From: Planctomycetaceae bacterium
GTDB taxonomy: Bacteria > Planctomycetota > Planctomycetia > Planctomycetales > Planctomycetaceae
Direction of reading: 5' to 3'
Length of the DNA: 36,857 nucleotides
Assembly: GCA_947463775.1 (NCBI GenBank)
Contig: CANHVD010000002.1
Coordinates: 1-36,857, forward strand
In this document: one piece after another, positions 1 through 8,018 of the stretch
How the letters are laid out: the number at the start of each line of letters is the position of its first letter
How positions within the stretch are numbered: position 1 is the stretch's first letter
Notes under the pieces: generated by a model
Databases searched by the model: none
Told to the model about the DNA's origin: nothing
The model's input: only the letters and a program-made list of their open reading frames with translations
Position numbers and translations under genes: made by a program

Positions 1-522
1 GAACACTCGAAATGCGTCCCATTCGTTTCCAAGGTATCCGCCTTCCGGGGTCACGAAGCCGCTCGGCGCGAGTGCGACGTGTTGAGGAATCTCAATCTTG
101 GCGTCGGGCAATTCATGGGCTGCGATCGCACCGAGTGTGGGATACTTCAGAGTCGGCTCAGGGCGATATCCGGTCTTCACAAAGGCTGAACCTCGCTCAT
201 GATCGCCTTCTTTGGAGGTCAACGATCGAATCAGAGTGCACAGGTGCATTTGCTCGGCAAGTTGTGGCAGCATTTCCGAGATGCGCATGTCCTTAGCGGA
301 CGTACTGATGTCCTTCACTTCACCACCGGTCGGTGTCCCAGGGTGTGGATCCCATGTCTCCAATTGACTCATGCCACCGTTCATCCAAAGTGTGATCAGA
401 GACTTTGGACGCTCTTCACGCCGTCGTGAGGCTGCTCGAGCTGACATACCTGGCAAGGCCAGAGTCAGTCCGCAAACGGAGAGCATTTGCAGGATTCGTC
501 GACGACTGATTTCTGTGTTCAT
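1..522 (-). CDS. DUF1501 family secreted protein (partial, C-terminus beyond the window)
   Basis: Only the first 174 codons are in the window; the reading frame is open to base 1. The N-terminus has a twin-arginine export signal: SRRRILQ at residues 6-12, then a hydrophobic stretch ending near SARA. This predicts Tat export to the periplasm. After it come LITLWMNGGMSQLETWDPHP and a GEVKDI segment, typical of DUF1501 proteins, which are distantly related to the alkaline-phosphatase/sulfatase fold. It starts 59 bases after the DUF1549/DUF1553 gene on the same strand. That pairing recurs throughout planctomycetes and is usually taken as one functional unit, although the substrate is not established. 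The ATG at 522 is the only sensible start because it places the Tat motif correctly. The family call is secure; the biochemical role is unknown. Confidence 0.9.
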   Translation of the reverse strand, partial: MNTEISRRRILQMLSVCGLTLALPGMSARAASRRREERPKSLITLWMNGGMSQLETWDPHPGTPTGGEVKDISTSAKDMRISEMLPQLAEQMHLCTLIRSLTSKEGDHERGSAFVKTGYRPEPTLKYPTLGAIAAHELPDAKIEIPQHVALAPSGFVTPEGGYLGNEWDAFRVF

Positions 523-581
523 GATGAATACTCAGAATGCAGGGCTGGTTTGAGAATCTGATTCGTTAGCGAAGGAAGCGG

Positions 582-2279
582 TCAATGATTCCATGAGAAT
601 TCGGGGCTATTGAAGAGCGTCCAGAAAATGTCCTGAACAACTTCCGCTCTTGAACGATCCGGCTTTGGATCCATTTCTGGAGCACCCGGCGATGCTTCGC
701 GTTTCTTCGTGTCCGCCTCGTAGGTCTTGTCGAGCATCGCCACGAAATACTCTTTTTCTTCGTCCGACGGGCGTCTCGCAAGACAAGTCAGGTAGCTGTT
801 CTCAACGACCGCCTCATCGTTCGGTGAAAAATCGAGTATCTGTCCGGCGGCTGTCAGCAATTCTGCTTTGCTGAGTTCCGAAGAGAATCGACCATTCATC
901 CTGAGCAAGGCTTGTGGAATAGTGCCGACCTGCTGCAGGAGTTCGTCGTCACCCATGTCACCGTATTCGTTGAGGAAGTCGTTTTCATTCCCGAACTTTT
1001 GAGCGCGGGCGATCAGATTGGAGTTCTGGTCGATCGTGCGAATGTGAGCCGCCTGAAACAGCGATCCAATGACCTGTTCTGGACGAAGTCGAACGAGCGG
1101 GAAAGTGGACCAGGCATCGACCTGCGTCTGATATTCGGATTCATCAGTGGCACTTGATTCCGAAGAGAGCCGAAAAGCATCTGACAACGCAATCATACGT
1201 ATCAGCACACTAAGCCTGTCTCCACGGGCGCGAAATTCCTGTCCAAGAATGTCCAGGGCATCCTGCTCACCATCAACCGGATGAGGCAGATCGTCGACAG
1301 GGTCATGCAACGGTTTACCGAACATGAATCCCCAGACTCGATTCGCGATCGCCCGTTCGTAACGGCGATTGTCCTTGTGAGTGATCCATTCTGCCAGGCG
1401 ATGTCTCAATCCACCTTCTGCTGGCAGCCATTCTGAGTTGAATGGCACTGCTTCCGGAATAATTCTGGCTTCCGATTCTTCTTTGCCTGGGTCGACAACC
1501 TTGTAAGCCACTTTCTGTTTTTTGTCATCAAGGCGACTATCAGTGACGCCTCCGAAGGTCACGCCGGCCTGACAGAAAAAAGCGGCCAGCGCTTCAAAGT
1601 GATGCTGCTTCCACTGCTGGTCGAATGGATGGTCATGACACTGAGCACAGTCAATTCGCTGACCAAGAAATGTTCGCACCGAACGGCCTGCCAGCTTGTT
1701 GACGTTGATCGTCTCATCATCCTGCCGAGCGATCGTGATAAAATTGGCGGCCGGAGAATCCGTCCAGAGTCCTTCGGCGGCAATCAGTTCTTTGGTCATT
1801 TCGGACCATGAGGCATCCTTCCGCAGTTGATCAGCCAGCCATGCCGTCATGCGGTCGCGGCGGAAAATGATAAACGGCCCGCCTTCGACGCCGACAAGAC
1901 TACGAGCCAGGCGCTCTGCAAAATAGTCGCTGTATCTTGAATCCTTGAGCATATCGACAACCCAACGATCGATTCGATCGGGCTGTTCATCGGCTTCAAA
2001 TCTACGAATATCTTCAAGCGAAGGCACCGTCCCGAATAGAGCCAGCGAAAGGCGTCGAAGGACAGTCAGATCATCTGCAAAAGCCGCGGGGTGAACATTC
2101 TCCGCCTGCCACTGTTTCTGGAATTCCGCATTTAAACGACTGACTGCGTCTACTAACTGCTGCTCGGCTGCGACAGCCGCAGGAGGGGCAGGGCGATGGT
2201 CAATGCGGCCAGCGACCTCGACCACTTTCAGGGCAAGAATTACGACGGAGACGGCAAAGAGGACAACGATTGCTCTCAT
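582..2279 (-). CDS. DUF1549/DUF1553 domain protein with CxxCH motif
   Basis: This 565-residue protein opens with a hydrophobic anchor or signal (residues 3-20). A DUF1549-type region follows (about 60-270), then a DUF1553-type region (about 300-545). The signature CAQCHDHPF at residues 211-219 contains a CxxCH motif, the type that can attach haem c in an exported protein; haem attachment is not shown here. Many relatives also carry an N-terminal planctomycete cytochrome-c domain, which this short version lacks. The segment RYERAIANRVWGFMFGKPL (about 304-322) is characteristic of DUF1553. It is the first gene of a minus-strand pair with the DUF1501 gene. These pairs are abundant in planctomycetes and are often proposed to act in extracytoplasmic breakdown of complex substrates, but that role is an inference. 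The family call is strong. Confidence 0.9.
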   Translation of the reverse strand: MRAIVVLFAVSVVILALKVVEVAGRIDHRPAPPAAVAAEQQLVDAVSRLNAEFQKQWQAENVHPAAFADDLTVLRRLSLALFGTVPSLEDIRRFEADEQPDRIDRWVVDMLKDSRYSDYFAERLARSLVGVEGGPFIIFRRDRMTAWLADQLRKDASWSEMTKELIAAEGLWTDSPAANFITIARQDDETINVNKLAGRSVRTFLGQRIDCAQCHDHPFDQQWKQHHFEALAAFFCQAGVTFGGVTDSRLDDKKQKVAYKVVDPGKEESEARIIPEAVPFNSEWLPAEGGLRHRLAEWITHKDNRRYERAIANRVWGFMFGKPLHDPVDDLPHPVDGEQDALDILGQEFRARGDRLSVLIRMIALSDAFRLSSESSATDESEYQTQVDAWSTFPLVRLRPEQVIGSLFQAAHIRTIDQNSNLIARAQKFGNENDFLNEYGDMGDDELLQQVGTIPQALLRMNGRFSSELSKAELLTAAGQILDFSPNDEAVVENSYLTCLARRPSDEEKEYFVAMLDKTYEADTKKREASPGAPEMDPKPDRSRAEVVQDIFWTLFNSPEFSWNH

Positions 2280-2303
2280 ACAATTCTGATCCCCATTACA
2301 CAG

Positions 2304-2336
2304 ATTTGTTCACGCATTGACGGCGTGTTCACAAAT
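2304..2336. repeat. Imperfect inverted repeat in the divergent intergenic region
   Basis: ATTTGT (2304-2309) pairs with ACAAAT (2331-2336), and CACGC (2311-2315) pairs with GCGTG (2323-2327). The loop is seven bases and there is a small internal mismatch. It lies 25 bases upstream of the DUF1549/DUF1553 start and between divergent genes, so it could be an operator or an RNA hairpin in that gene's leader. A second perfect 6-bp inverted repeat (CACAGC 2349-2354, GCTGTG 2359-2364) lies beside it. No regulator is identifiable. Confidence 0.3.
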
Positions 2337-2505
2337 TGAATCATCCCCCACAGCCAGCGCTGTGACTGGAGGTCCGATTGCTCATCAAATACAGAGACTT
2401 ATTCGAACCATCTTTCGGAAACCTGGACTCTGTTGTCTAATTCTGATCGGTATTCGCCGAATTGAGCAAGTGCGATCACCTACAAGCAGCACAAGGAATC
2501 CGATT

Positions 2506-3762
2506 ATGAGCGTCCTGCAAGAGGAAGCTCCTCCTCGTTTGCCAATTGGCACACCGTCGTCTCCTGAGGAGCATTCTGAGGTTCAGCCGGAGGCTATGCC
2601 GCCGATCGAACAGAGGATGGGGCCGGGAAAATTCCCCGGGTTATGGAAACCAGTGCGTTCTGCGTTCTGGGCGGTTCACGTCGCTTTCGGCTCGGCATGC
2701 CTAATCCTGATCCTGGCGATTCTGGCAGCTATCCCCGGATTGAATATCCTCACCCTGGGCTACCTTGTCGATCCTCAGCGACGAGTTGCCAACAGTGGTC
2801 GACTGCGCGATGGCTTTCCGTTGATGACGTTGGCACCGCGTCTTGGCGTCATTGTCTTCTTTTCGATTCTGTTCCTGATCCCAATTCGACTTCAGGCAAC
2901 TCGAACCAGTGACGCCGCTGTGATTCTTGGTGAGTCGCACGAACGGGTAATGCAGATGGCCTCCAATCTGCGCATTCTGCAGTACATCGTTGCGACTCAT
3001 CTGATGCTTGCGATTGCTCGTGGGGGCACGGTGGGATGTTTTCTGCGGCCCATCAAGAATGCGATGTGGATCTGTCGAAAAGTCTTCAGCTCGAAAGGTC
3101 GTGAAGAGATGTCTGCCGGGCTGGAGCAGGTCCTTGAACTTGTTCGCCCCGTTCATCATTTTCTGATTGGCCTGAAAGCGTTCTTCGGAGCGGTGCTTTG
3201 GCTGATTGTTCCAGCCGGGTTGATGGTCGCCTATTCCGCACCGAATCGCACATCGCCTCTTTTCGGGCTGCTGTCGTTTCTTGGTGTGCTGATCATGATT
3301 CCTGTAACAGCCTGGCTTCCACTGCTACAGGTTCACCAGGCTGTGACTGGGAAGTTTCGTTCGATCTTCAAGATCAGCGTCGCTCGTCGAGTTATCCGTA
3401 ACGCTCCGTTGAGCTGGATGTTGACGACAGTGCTGATGTATGCCATGACGTTTCCGTTGTATCTCGCGAAGATTCGATTGCTTCCGGCCGACGCGATGTT
3501 GTTGCTGACACCGTTCTTTATCATCCTGACGTACCCCGCAAGAATTCTGGTTGCATGGGCCTATCATCGCGGGATGGCTCAGGATCGACTTGCCTGGTTT
3601 CCGCTTCGCTGGGGTATTCGGCTGTTGATGCTGCCCGTTTTGTTTGCTCATGCGGGATTCCTGTTTGTCACGCCGACAATCAGTGAGCTTGGCAAGAACG
3701 CGCCTCTGGAGAATCAGGCCTTTCTTGGTCCAGTGCCTTATGCTCAATGGCAACGCAAATGA
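2506..3762 (+). CDS. Multipass membrane protein of unknown function
   Basis: The product has 418 residues from the chosen start. A proline- and acid-rich cytosolic tail of about 55 residues precedes at least six hydrophobic segments. These include the pair around SACLILILAILAAIPGLNIL and later stretches near LIVPAGLMVAYS, LLSFLGVLIMIPVTAWLPLL and AMLLLTPFFIILTYPARILV. The motif IPGLNILTLGYLV with a following QRR loosely recalls DUF4013-like membrane proteins, but I cannot assign a family. The frame is open back to 2317. I chose ATG 2506 because AAGGA lies nine bases upstream and the extra 63 residues look non-coding. The gene is divergent from the DUF1549 gene and is followed by the cyanophycinase-like gene after about 280 bases. 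No catalytic motif is visible. Confidence 0.8.
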   Translation: MSVLQEEAPPRLPIGTPSSPEEHSEVQPEAMPPIEQRMGPGKFPGLWKPVRSAFWAVHVAFGSACLILILAILAAIPGLNILTLGYLVDPQRRVANSGRLRDGFPLMTLAPRLGVIVFFSILFLIPIRLQATRTSDAAVILGESHERVMQMASNLRILQYIVATHLMLAIARGGTVGCFLRPIKNAMWICRKVFSSKGREEMSAGLEQVLELVRPVHHFLIGLKAFFGAVLWLIVPAGLMVAYSAPNRTSPLFGLLSFLGVLIMIPVTAWLPLLQVHQAVTGKFRSIFKISVARRVIRNAPLSWMLTTVLMYAMTFPLYLAKIRLLPADAMLLLTPFFIILTYPARILVAWAYHRGMAQDRLAWFPLRWGIRLLMLPVLFAHAGFLFVTPTISELGKNAPLENQAFLGPVPYAQWQRK

Positions 3763-4045
3763 TGGCGAACAGGGGGCTAATTGGGTTCTTTGGGGCTTGA
3801 GTAAATCCTTGCGGTGGCAGAGTAGCAAATTGTCGGCAATTGCTCATGATCTGGTGCGTGTCAGTGTCGTCGCCGATCATTTCTGAGCTACCGAGTACCG
3901 TTCCATGCCCCGTCGATCGCGTTCCGAGTTGCAGGCGTCTGTTTGTCTCGTGGGGCAGAGCAGCATCGAATCGAGTCGCTACGCCCGACACTACGTTTCG
4001 AATGTCGAAAGATGCGTGAGTGTCTGGCAAACTCATGTCCGTCCA

Positions 4046-5686
4046 ATGTTCGAGCCCGCGTGTCGCGCCCTGTGGATAGTGTTGATCACGGCGATGGTTT
4101 CGCTGGGTTCCGCTTCTTATGGGCAAACTGATCGAAACCTGGATCCGAACGGAATCTCTGGCACATTGATTCTCGTTGGTGGTGGCGAAGTTCCCGATGG
4201 TGTCACTGAGCTTCTCAGGAAGAAATCAGAGGGCACATCCATTGTGATTCTGGCCGATGCGTCGTCTGAACCACTCGAGGCTGCTGAATTGGCTCGACAG
4301 TGGCTGAGCGAACATGGTCTTTCAAATGTCATTTCCGTTGATCCGGGACTCCCTGCGCCGGAGAAGTTTGCGGAGACAATTAAGGCGATTGAGAAGGCCG
4401 GCGTTGTCTGGATCTGTGGCGGGCAACAATCGCGGCTTGCAGAAGTGTATGCTGGCTCAGGAGTGGAGAATGCTCTTCGAGCGATGCTGCAACGCGGTGG
4501 CACAATCGCTGGCACATCTGCCGGAGCTGCCATCATGTCGAAAGTGATGATCGCCTCCGGAAAAGATCAGCCTGAAATCTCAGTGGGTTGGGATCTTCTG
4601 CCGGACGGCATTGTTGATCAGCATTTTAGCGAACGGAATCGACTGAATCGTTCTCGGATTGCCGTCGATCAGAATCCGGGTTTTTTTGGACTCGGGATTG
4701 ATGAATCGACGGCAGTGATTGTCTCAGGCAGAAGTCTTCAGGTGACAGGGAAGGGCAAGGCAACGGTCCTTCTGGCGAAGTGCAATTGTCGCGATGCCGA
4801 GTCTTATGAGATTGCTGCTGGCGGAGTTGCCGATCTTACGCAGTTGAGACGCTCAGCTCTGCAAAGGAAATCGGGAGTCAATCCCGGTGAGCCAGCCCCG
4901 GGGCCTCCAGAATTGAAATCGGGATCACTGGTCATTGTCGGCGGAGGCTCAATGCCGAAGGACGTGGTTGATCGATTCATTGAACTCGCAGGAGGACGCG
5001 ACGCCAGAATCATCGTACTGCCAACAGCGGTTCCTCGAGCTGAAACCACGGACGAAGTGCCCGGCTTCCTGAAACGAGCTGAAGTCGCGAACATCACCGT
5101 GCTGACTCAGCGATATGGGGAAGTTGAAACTGACGCATTTCAGTCTGCCCTGAAATCGGCGACTGGCGTTTGGTTCGGGGGCGGTCGTCAGTGGAATTTT
5201 GTTGACGCCTATGAAGGCACCACGGCAGTTGAATTGTTTCACGATGTGCTTCGTCGCGGTGGCGTTATTGGAGGAAGTTCCGCCGGAGCGACGATTCAGG
5301 GTGAGTTTCTTGTTCGAGGCCATCCCCTGGGGAATACCGTCATGATGGCGGAGGGCTACGAACGAGGATTTGCGTTCTTTCCCGGCGTTGCGATTGATCA
5401 GCATTTTGCTCAACGAGGTCGTCAGCCTGATTTGTTGCCAGTAATCAAACGTCATCCCAAACTGCTTGGGATCGGAATTGATGAGGGCACTGCTGTCGTC
5501 GTGACTGGCTCTAAAGCTGAGGTCATTGGTCAGCATTCGGCGCACTTCGTGTCCGCTCAACACCTAAAGTCGATGCCTACGGAGGCGTCCTTGCCGTTGG
5601 ACGTGAGTTCTGCTGCCGCTCTTTACACAACCGTGAATACTGGCGATTCAATTGAGCTACGGACGCTCATTGAAGATCAGCCATAA
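4046..5686 (+). CDS. Secreted tandem cyanophycinase-fold (peptidase S51-like) protein
   Basis: Two full S51/cyanophycinase-like domains lie head to tail in one chain. From ATG 4046 (546 residues) there is a signal peptide ending near SASYG. Domain 1 runs roughly 35-230 and domain 2 roughly 290-495. Each has an N-terminal GGG strand-loop, a nucleophile elbow (GTSAG with Ser158; GSSAG with Ser412), a DQHF motif followed by arginines, and a GIDE(S/G)TAV strand. Characterised cyanophycinases are serine peptidases with one such domain that cleave cyanophycin (Asp-Arg polymer) to dipeptides. Whether this protein uses cyanophycin or another beta-linked or acidic peptide is unknown. Both nucleophile motifs look intact, so neither copy is obviously dead. 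The frame is open to an ATG at 3905, but only the 4046 start puts the signal peptide at the N-terminus. No clear ribosome-binding site precedes either start. Confidence 0.85.
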   Translation: MFEPACRALWIVLITAMVSLGSASYGQTDRNLDPNGISGTLILVGGGEVPDGVTELLRKKSEGTSIVILADASSEPLEAAELARQWLSEHGLSNVISVDPGLPAPEKFAETIKAIEKAGVVWICGGQQSRLAEVYAGSGVENALRAMLQRGGTIAGTSAGAAIMSKVMIASGKDQPEISVGWDLLPDGIVDQHFSERNRLNRSRIAVDQNPGFFGLGIDESTAVIVSGRSLQVTGKGKATVLLAKCNCRDAESYEIAAGGVADLTQLRRSALQRKSGVNPGEPAPGPPELKSGSLVIVGGGSMPKDVVDRFIELAGGRDARIIVLPTAVPRAETTDEVPGFLKRAEVANITVLTQRYGEVETDAFQSALKSATGVWFGGGRQWNFVDAYEGTTAVELFHDVLRRGGVIGGSSAGATIQGEFLVRGHPLGNTVMMAEGYERGFAFFPGVAIDQHFAQRGRQPDLLPVIKRHPKLLGIGIDEGTAVVVTGSKAEVIGQHSAHFVSAQHLKSMPTEASLPLDVSSAAALYTTVNTGDSIELRTLIEDQP

Positions 5687-5715
5687 GTTCAGCGGAGTAC
5701 TTCAGGTGTGCGGCC

Positions 5716-6117
5716 TCAGGACGATTCCCAATCTTCGATAGCCAAACCTGAAACCCTCGCAAACTCCGACGTGTTAGCGGTCACCAATATTAGGTCGTTT
5801 GCACGTGCGATTGCGGCAATCTGAAGATCATAAGGACCAATCGTACGGCCTTGTGTGGCGAGATCTGCCCGAATGTCGGCGAAATGTAGAGCTGCATTCA
5901 GTTCAAAGTCGTAAGATTTGAAATGATGAACAAAAGGCAGCAGTACCGCTAATGTTTGTTCTTTTCGTTTCGACTTTGCAGCTCCAAAAAACAACTCTGC
6001 CACTACGACCGAACACAGACACTTTTTGCCCGCAGGCACTGACAGCATTTTCTTCCTCAACGGTTCACTTCGGCCTTCGAGAAAGCGAATGCAAACGTTT
6101 GTGTCGAGAAGAAACAT
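5716..6117 (-). CDS. vapC: PIN-domain ribonuclease toxin (VapC-type)
   Basis: This 133-residue single-domain protein fits the PIN nuclease family in length and motif order: LDTNVCI at the N-terminus (Asp5), AELFFGA (Glu41), GPYDLQIAAIA (Asp97) and VTANTSEF (residues 112-119). These acidic residues would form the Mg2+ site. VapC toxins are endoribonucleases, often cleaving tRNA or rRNA, and are held inactive by the antitoxin. The ATG overlaps the antitoxin stop in a TAATG junction, so translation is probably coupled. Toxin-antitoxin operons of this kind are usually repressed by the complex. The RNA target cannot be read from the sequence. The 3' end faces the cyanophycinase-like gene, with a 29-base gap. 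Confidence 0.9.
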   Translation of the reverse strand: MFLLDTNVCIRFLEGRSEPLRKKMLSVPAGKKCLCSVVVAELFFGAAKSKRKEQTLAVLLPFVHHFKSYDFELNAALHFADIRADLATQGRTIGPYDLQIAAIARANDLILVTANTSEFARVSGLAIEDWESS

Positions 6118-6359
6118 TACGGAAGTTCCAGACGATTCTCGAAATCTCCCTGCGGTGCTCGCTCAGGGAAGTCCGGTAACGCGCCGAAGAAAAGGTCAGC
6201 GGCAAAGTCTGGAGTATCCGCCTTGCCCTGTGCTGAAGGGGTGACCGACTCAGCAGCATCGATCGCCAGGAAAATGACCTCGGTACGTCGATTACGAAGC
6301 TCTTCAGGCACCTGAATCACGTCGGCGAGCTGTTCGTGAATTTGTCGAATGGCGATCAC
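6117..6359 (-). CDS. vapB: Antitoxin of the VapBC-type pair
   Basis: This 80-residue protein directly precedes the PIN toxin and overlaps it by one base. The N-terminal part (IRQIHEQLADVIQVPEELRN, then TEVIFLAID) resembles short antitoxins that begin with a beta-strand/helix unit and a VPEELR-type motif. The C-terminus has an APQGDFE segment, probably the flexible toxin-wrapping part. It starts with GTG at 6359; GGGGA lies about seven bases upstream and there is no in-frame ATG near the front. I see no clear ribbon-helix-helix or full AbrB DNA-binding motif, so autoregulation is plausible but unsupported. The antitoxin call rests mainly on its position and size. Confidence 0.75.
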   Translation of the reverse strand: MIAIRQIHEQLADVIQVPEELRNRRTEVIFLAIDAAESVTPSAQGKADTPDFAADLFFGALPDFPERAPQGDFENRLELP

Positions 6360-6589
6360 TTTGCGGTCCCCTGCACACTGCTGTTCTGCTCGAATTCCAA
6401 TGGCTGAAATCTTTCGGCATCGAACACCTTCCCTGTATTCTACAAACTCACAGTTGCCAATAGAAGCAGCAACAATACAGTGGCAGAGGTGCGGAAGGGA
6501 ACTTCACTTCTCACACCCTGCGACCTTTCGCATTTTGACATAAGGCAGCGCGGTAAGTGAGTTTCCGACGAAATTGTGGACAAAGTTGT

Positions 6590-7192
6590 CTATTCAATCG
6601 CCCGCAGTCCAATGTTGAATTTCAGCGCCAATAGGCGTAGCAGAACAACAAGGGTCACGCTGATTGCAAAGTCTGCCGACGTGGGCAGAGGCAGGAGTTT
6701 ACAGCCAATCAGGACCCAGCCTCCAAGAAAAGCGCACGTCGCGCAGAGAGGTGTCATGGGGCGGAAGAGACTGGGCACTTCGTTGCATGCGATGTCGCCG
6801 ATCACACCGCCGAATGTCCCCGTCATGACTCCGAAGAGCACTGCCACAAAAGGAGCGACGTCCTGCTCCAGGGCGATCTCCGTTCCAAGGATACTGAAGA
6901 GACCCAGACCGAGTGCGTCCGGGAAATACAAAAACGTCTCGACCCAATCAGGGACACGTGGAACCATCGACACCGCAGCGGCTACAACAAACACGATCAC
7001 CGGGTACCACGAGTACTGAATCCAGAACAGCGGGTGACGATCCAGCAGCACATCGCGCAACGTGCCCCCACCGAACGCTGTCATGAACGCGACAGAGAAG
7101 ACTCCGACAAAGTCCATGCCTTTGCGGCGTGCCAGCAGCACTCCAAAAATCGCGCCGCTGATTACAGCGGCGACTTCGATTACCAGCATCAT
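6590..7192 (-). CDS. TRIC/UPF0126 family membrane channel protein
   Basis: The protein has 200 residues and about seven hydrophobic helices arranged as two repeats. The signature glycines of the UPF0126 (YadS/YicG) family are present: GGGTLRD at 41-47 and GGVIGD at 128-133. Prokaryotic members share the fold of TRIC trimeric cation channels and are thought to conduct monovalent cations such as K+; substrate preference here is unknown. The start codon overlaps the stop of the upstream 193-residue gene by four bases (ATGA), so the two are translationally coupled. The family call is strong; physiological role is open. Confidence 0.9.
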   Translation of the reverse strand: MMLVIEVAAVISGAIFGVLLARRKGMDFVGVFSVAFMTAFGGGTLRDVLLDRHPLFWIQYSWYPVIVFVVAAAVSMVPRVPDWVETFLYFPDALGLGLFSILGTEIALEQDVAPFVAVLFGVMTGTFGGVIGDIACNEVPSLFRPMTPLCATCAFLGGWVLIGCKLLPLPTSADFAISVTLVVLLRLLALKFNIGLRAIE

Positions 7193-7770
7193 GGTGCAGG
7201 CTTCTCCGACGAGGAATGTTCCGGAGGAACTGTTGTCGGCGGGCCACCCTCAGGAGCAGGACGATTGGCGATGATCGGGTTGCCGGTCAGATCCACTTCA
7301 ACCCATTCGACGGGGTTTCTGAAGTCCAGACGGAACGAGCGTTCACGGATCTCCTGTTCCTGGATCAACTGATAAACGTAAAGTTCGATGACATCCAGTT
7401 CCCAATCCAACTTCTGCATTTCGACCTTTTCTCTGACAAGATCATGAATTCGAGTTTGCAGGTTCGCTATCAAGGCGACGGACTTGGGATCGCCGGATGT
7501 GGGATCAAACTTCAGCTTCATTCCAATCTGCAGCATTCCAGGAGTGTCTTTGTGCAGCTTGCGTTTGCCGCCATTGACCCGTGGAGCGGAGCCTGGGAAC
7601 TCGGCAACGATCGCCTCCTGTAACGGCATGAACGGCATCAGATGCAGCGTCCAGTAGCCGTAGAGAAATGCAGTGGCACAAATCCCCATCAAAAACATTG
7701 AGGCCACGACCTTGCGTCCGGTCAAAAATGGGCGTCTGGTGGGCACTTCAGGATTTGACATGGAATACAT
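7189..7770 (-). CDS. Membrane-anchored protein coupled to the TRIC channel
   Basis: I do not recognise this 193-residue protein. Residues about 22-43 form one hydrophobic segment (VVASMFLMGICATAFLYGYW), giving a short basic cytosolic N-terminus and an extracytoplasmic remainder. The middle (about 75-150) is rich in charged and hydrophobic residues in a pattern that suggests helices or a coiled coil, ending in RSFRLDFRNPVEWVEVDLTG. The tail is proline-rich and probably disordered. The 4-base overlap with the TRIC gene implies the two are made together, perhaps as an accessory subunit. A second in-frame ATG three codons in (7761) could be the true start. The gene is divergent from cimA. Confidence 0.75.
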   Translation of the reverse strand: MYSMSNPEVPTRRPFLTGRKVVASMFLMGICATAFLYGYWTLHLMPFMPLQEAIVAEFPGSAPRVNGGKRKLHKDTPGMLQIGMKLKFDPTSGDPKSVALIANLQTRIHDLVREKVEMQKLDWELDVIELYVYQLIQEQEIRERSFRLDFRNPVEWVEVDLTGNPIIANRPAPEGGPPTTVPPEHSSSEKPAP

Positions 7771-7903
7771 CTCGGCGAATTAACAGGGATTGATACATCG
7801 CAATCTTAGACCGCAGATCGTCCAAGTCAGCCCAATATGGGCAGTCTGGACAGCCAGATTCCCGCGAACGATGCGAAGCCGCGTAAACTCTGACACTTTC
7901 TCG

Positions 7904-7933
7904 TTGACGTTTGGGCTGCCGATCTTTTACAGT
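7904..7933 (+). promoter_or_regulatory. Candidate sigma70-type promoter for the cimA leader
   Basis: TTGACG (7904-7909) differs from the -35 consensus at one base. TACAGT (7928-7933) matches four of six -10 bases, and the spacer is 18 bases. Transcription would begin near 7940-7941, at the first base of the leader peptide ATG, making the leader peptide mRNA leaderless or nearly so. This fits the lack of a ribosome-binding site before that ATG. The call depends on hexamer matching only. Confidence 0.4.
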
Positions 7934-7940
7934 TCCGCTC

Positions 7941-8018
7941 ATGAGCTTCAGCATTATCAGCATTCAGATTATCGGACTCGGCGGCATTATTACCGCTCGA
8001 CCGCCGCTTTATGCCTGA
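7941..8018 (+). CDS. Isoleucine-rich leader peptide of the cimA attenuator
   Basis: This 25-codon ORF lies 74 bases upstream of cimA and is in a different frame. Seven of its 25 codons are Ile (five ATT, two ATC), clustered in SIISIQIIGLGGIIT. It ends with TGA at 8016-8018. Leader peptides enriched in the end-product amino acid are the sensors of ribosome-mediated attenuation in ilv, leu, his and trp operons. Citramalate synthase makes the precursor of 2-oxobutanoate for isoleucine, so Ile is the expected signal. When charged tRNA-Ile is scarce, the ribosome would stall on the Ile codons; when it is plentiful, the ribosome would reach the stop codon, which lies inside the antiterminator arm. 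No Shine-Dalgarno sequence precedes the ATG. The peptide probably has no function of its own. Confidence 0.82.
   Translation: MSFSIISIQIIGLGGIITARPPLYA
7979..8006 (+). promoter_or_regulatory. Possible pause hairpin (1:2) in the leader
   Basis: CGGCGG (7979-7984) can pair perfectly with CCGCCG (8001-8006), flanking the last two Ile codons. It matches the position of the 1:2 pause hairpin of classical attenuators. A ribosome stalled at the Ile codons at 7986-7991 would block it. It does not directly overlap the antiterminator arm, so its role is less certain than that of the other two structures. Confidence 0.5.

Noticed and set aside
2701-3159. 152-codon minus-strand frame
   Set aside because: It lies entirely antisense to the multipass membrane protein gene, and the polar, repeat-free translation looks like a shadow frame.
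3325-3828. 167-codon minus-strand frame
   Set aside because: It is antisense to the same membrane protein gene; its composition is typical of an antisense frame and no motif is present.
4949-5563. 204-codon minus-strand frame
   Set aside because: It is antisense to the second cyanophycinase-like domain, whose motifs are clear on the plus strand.
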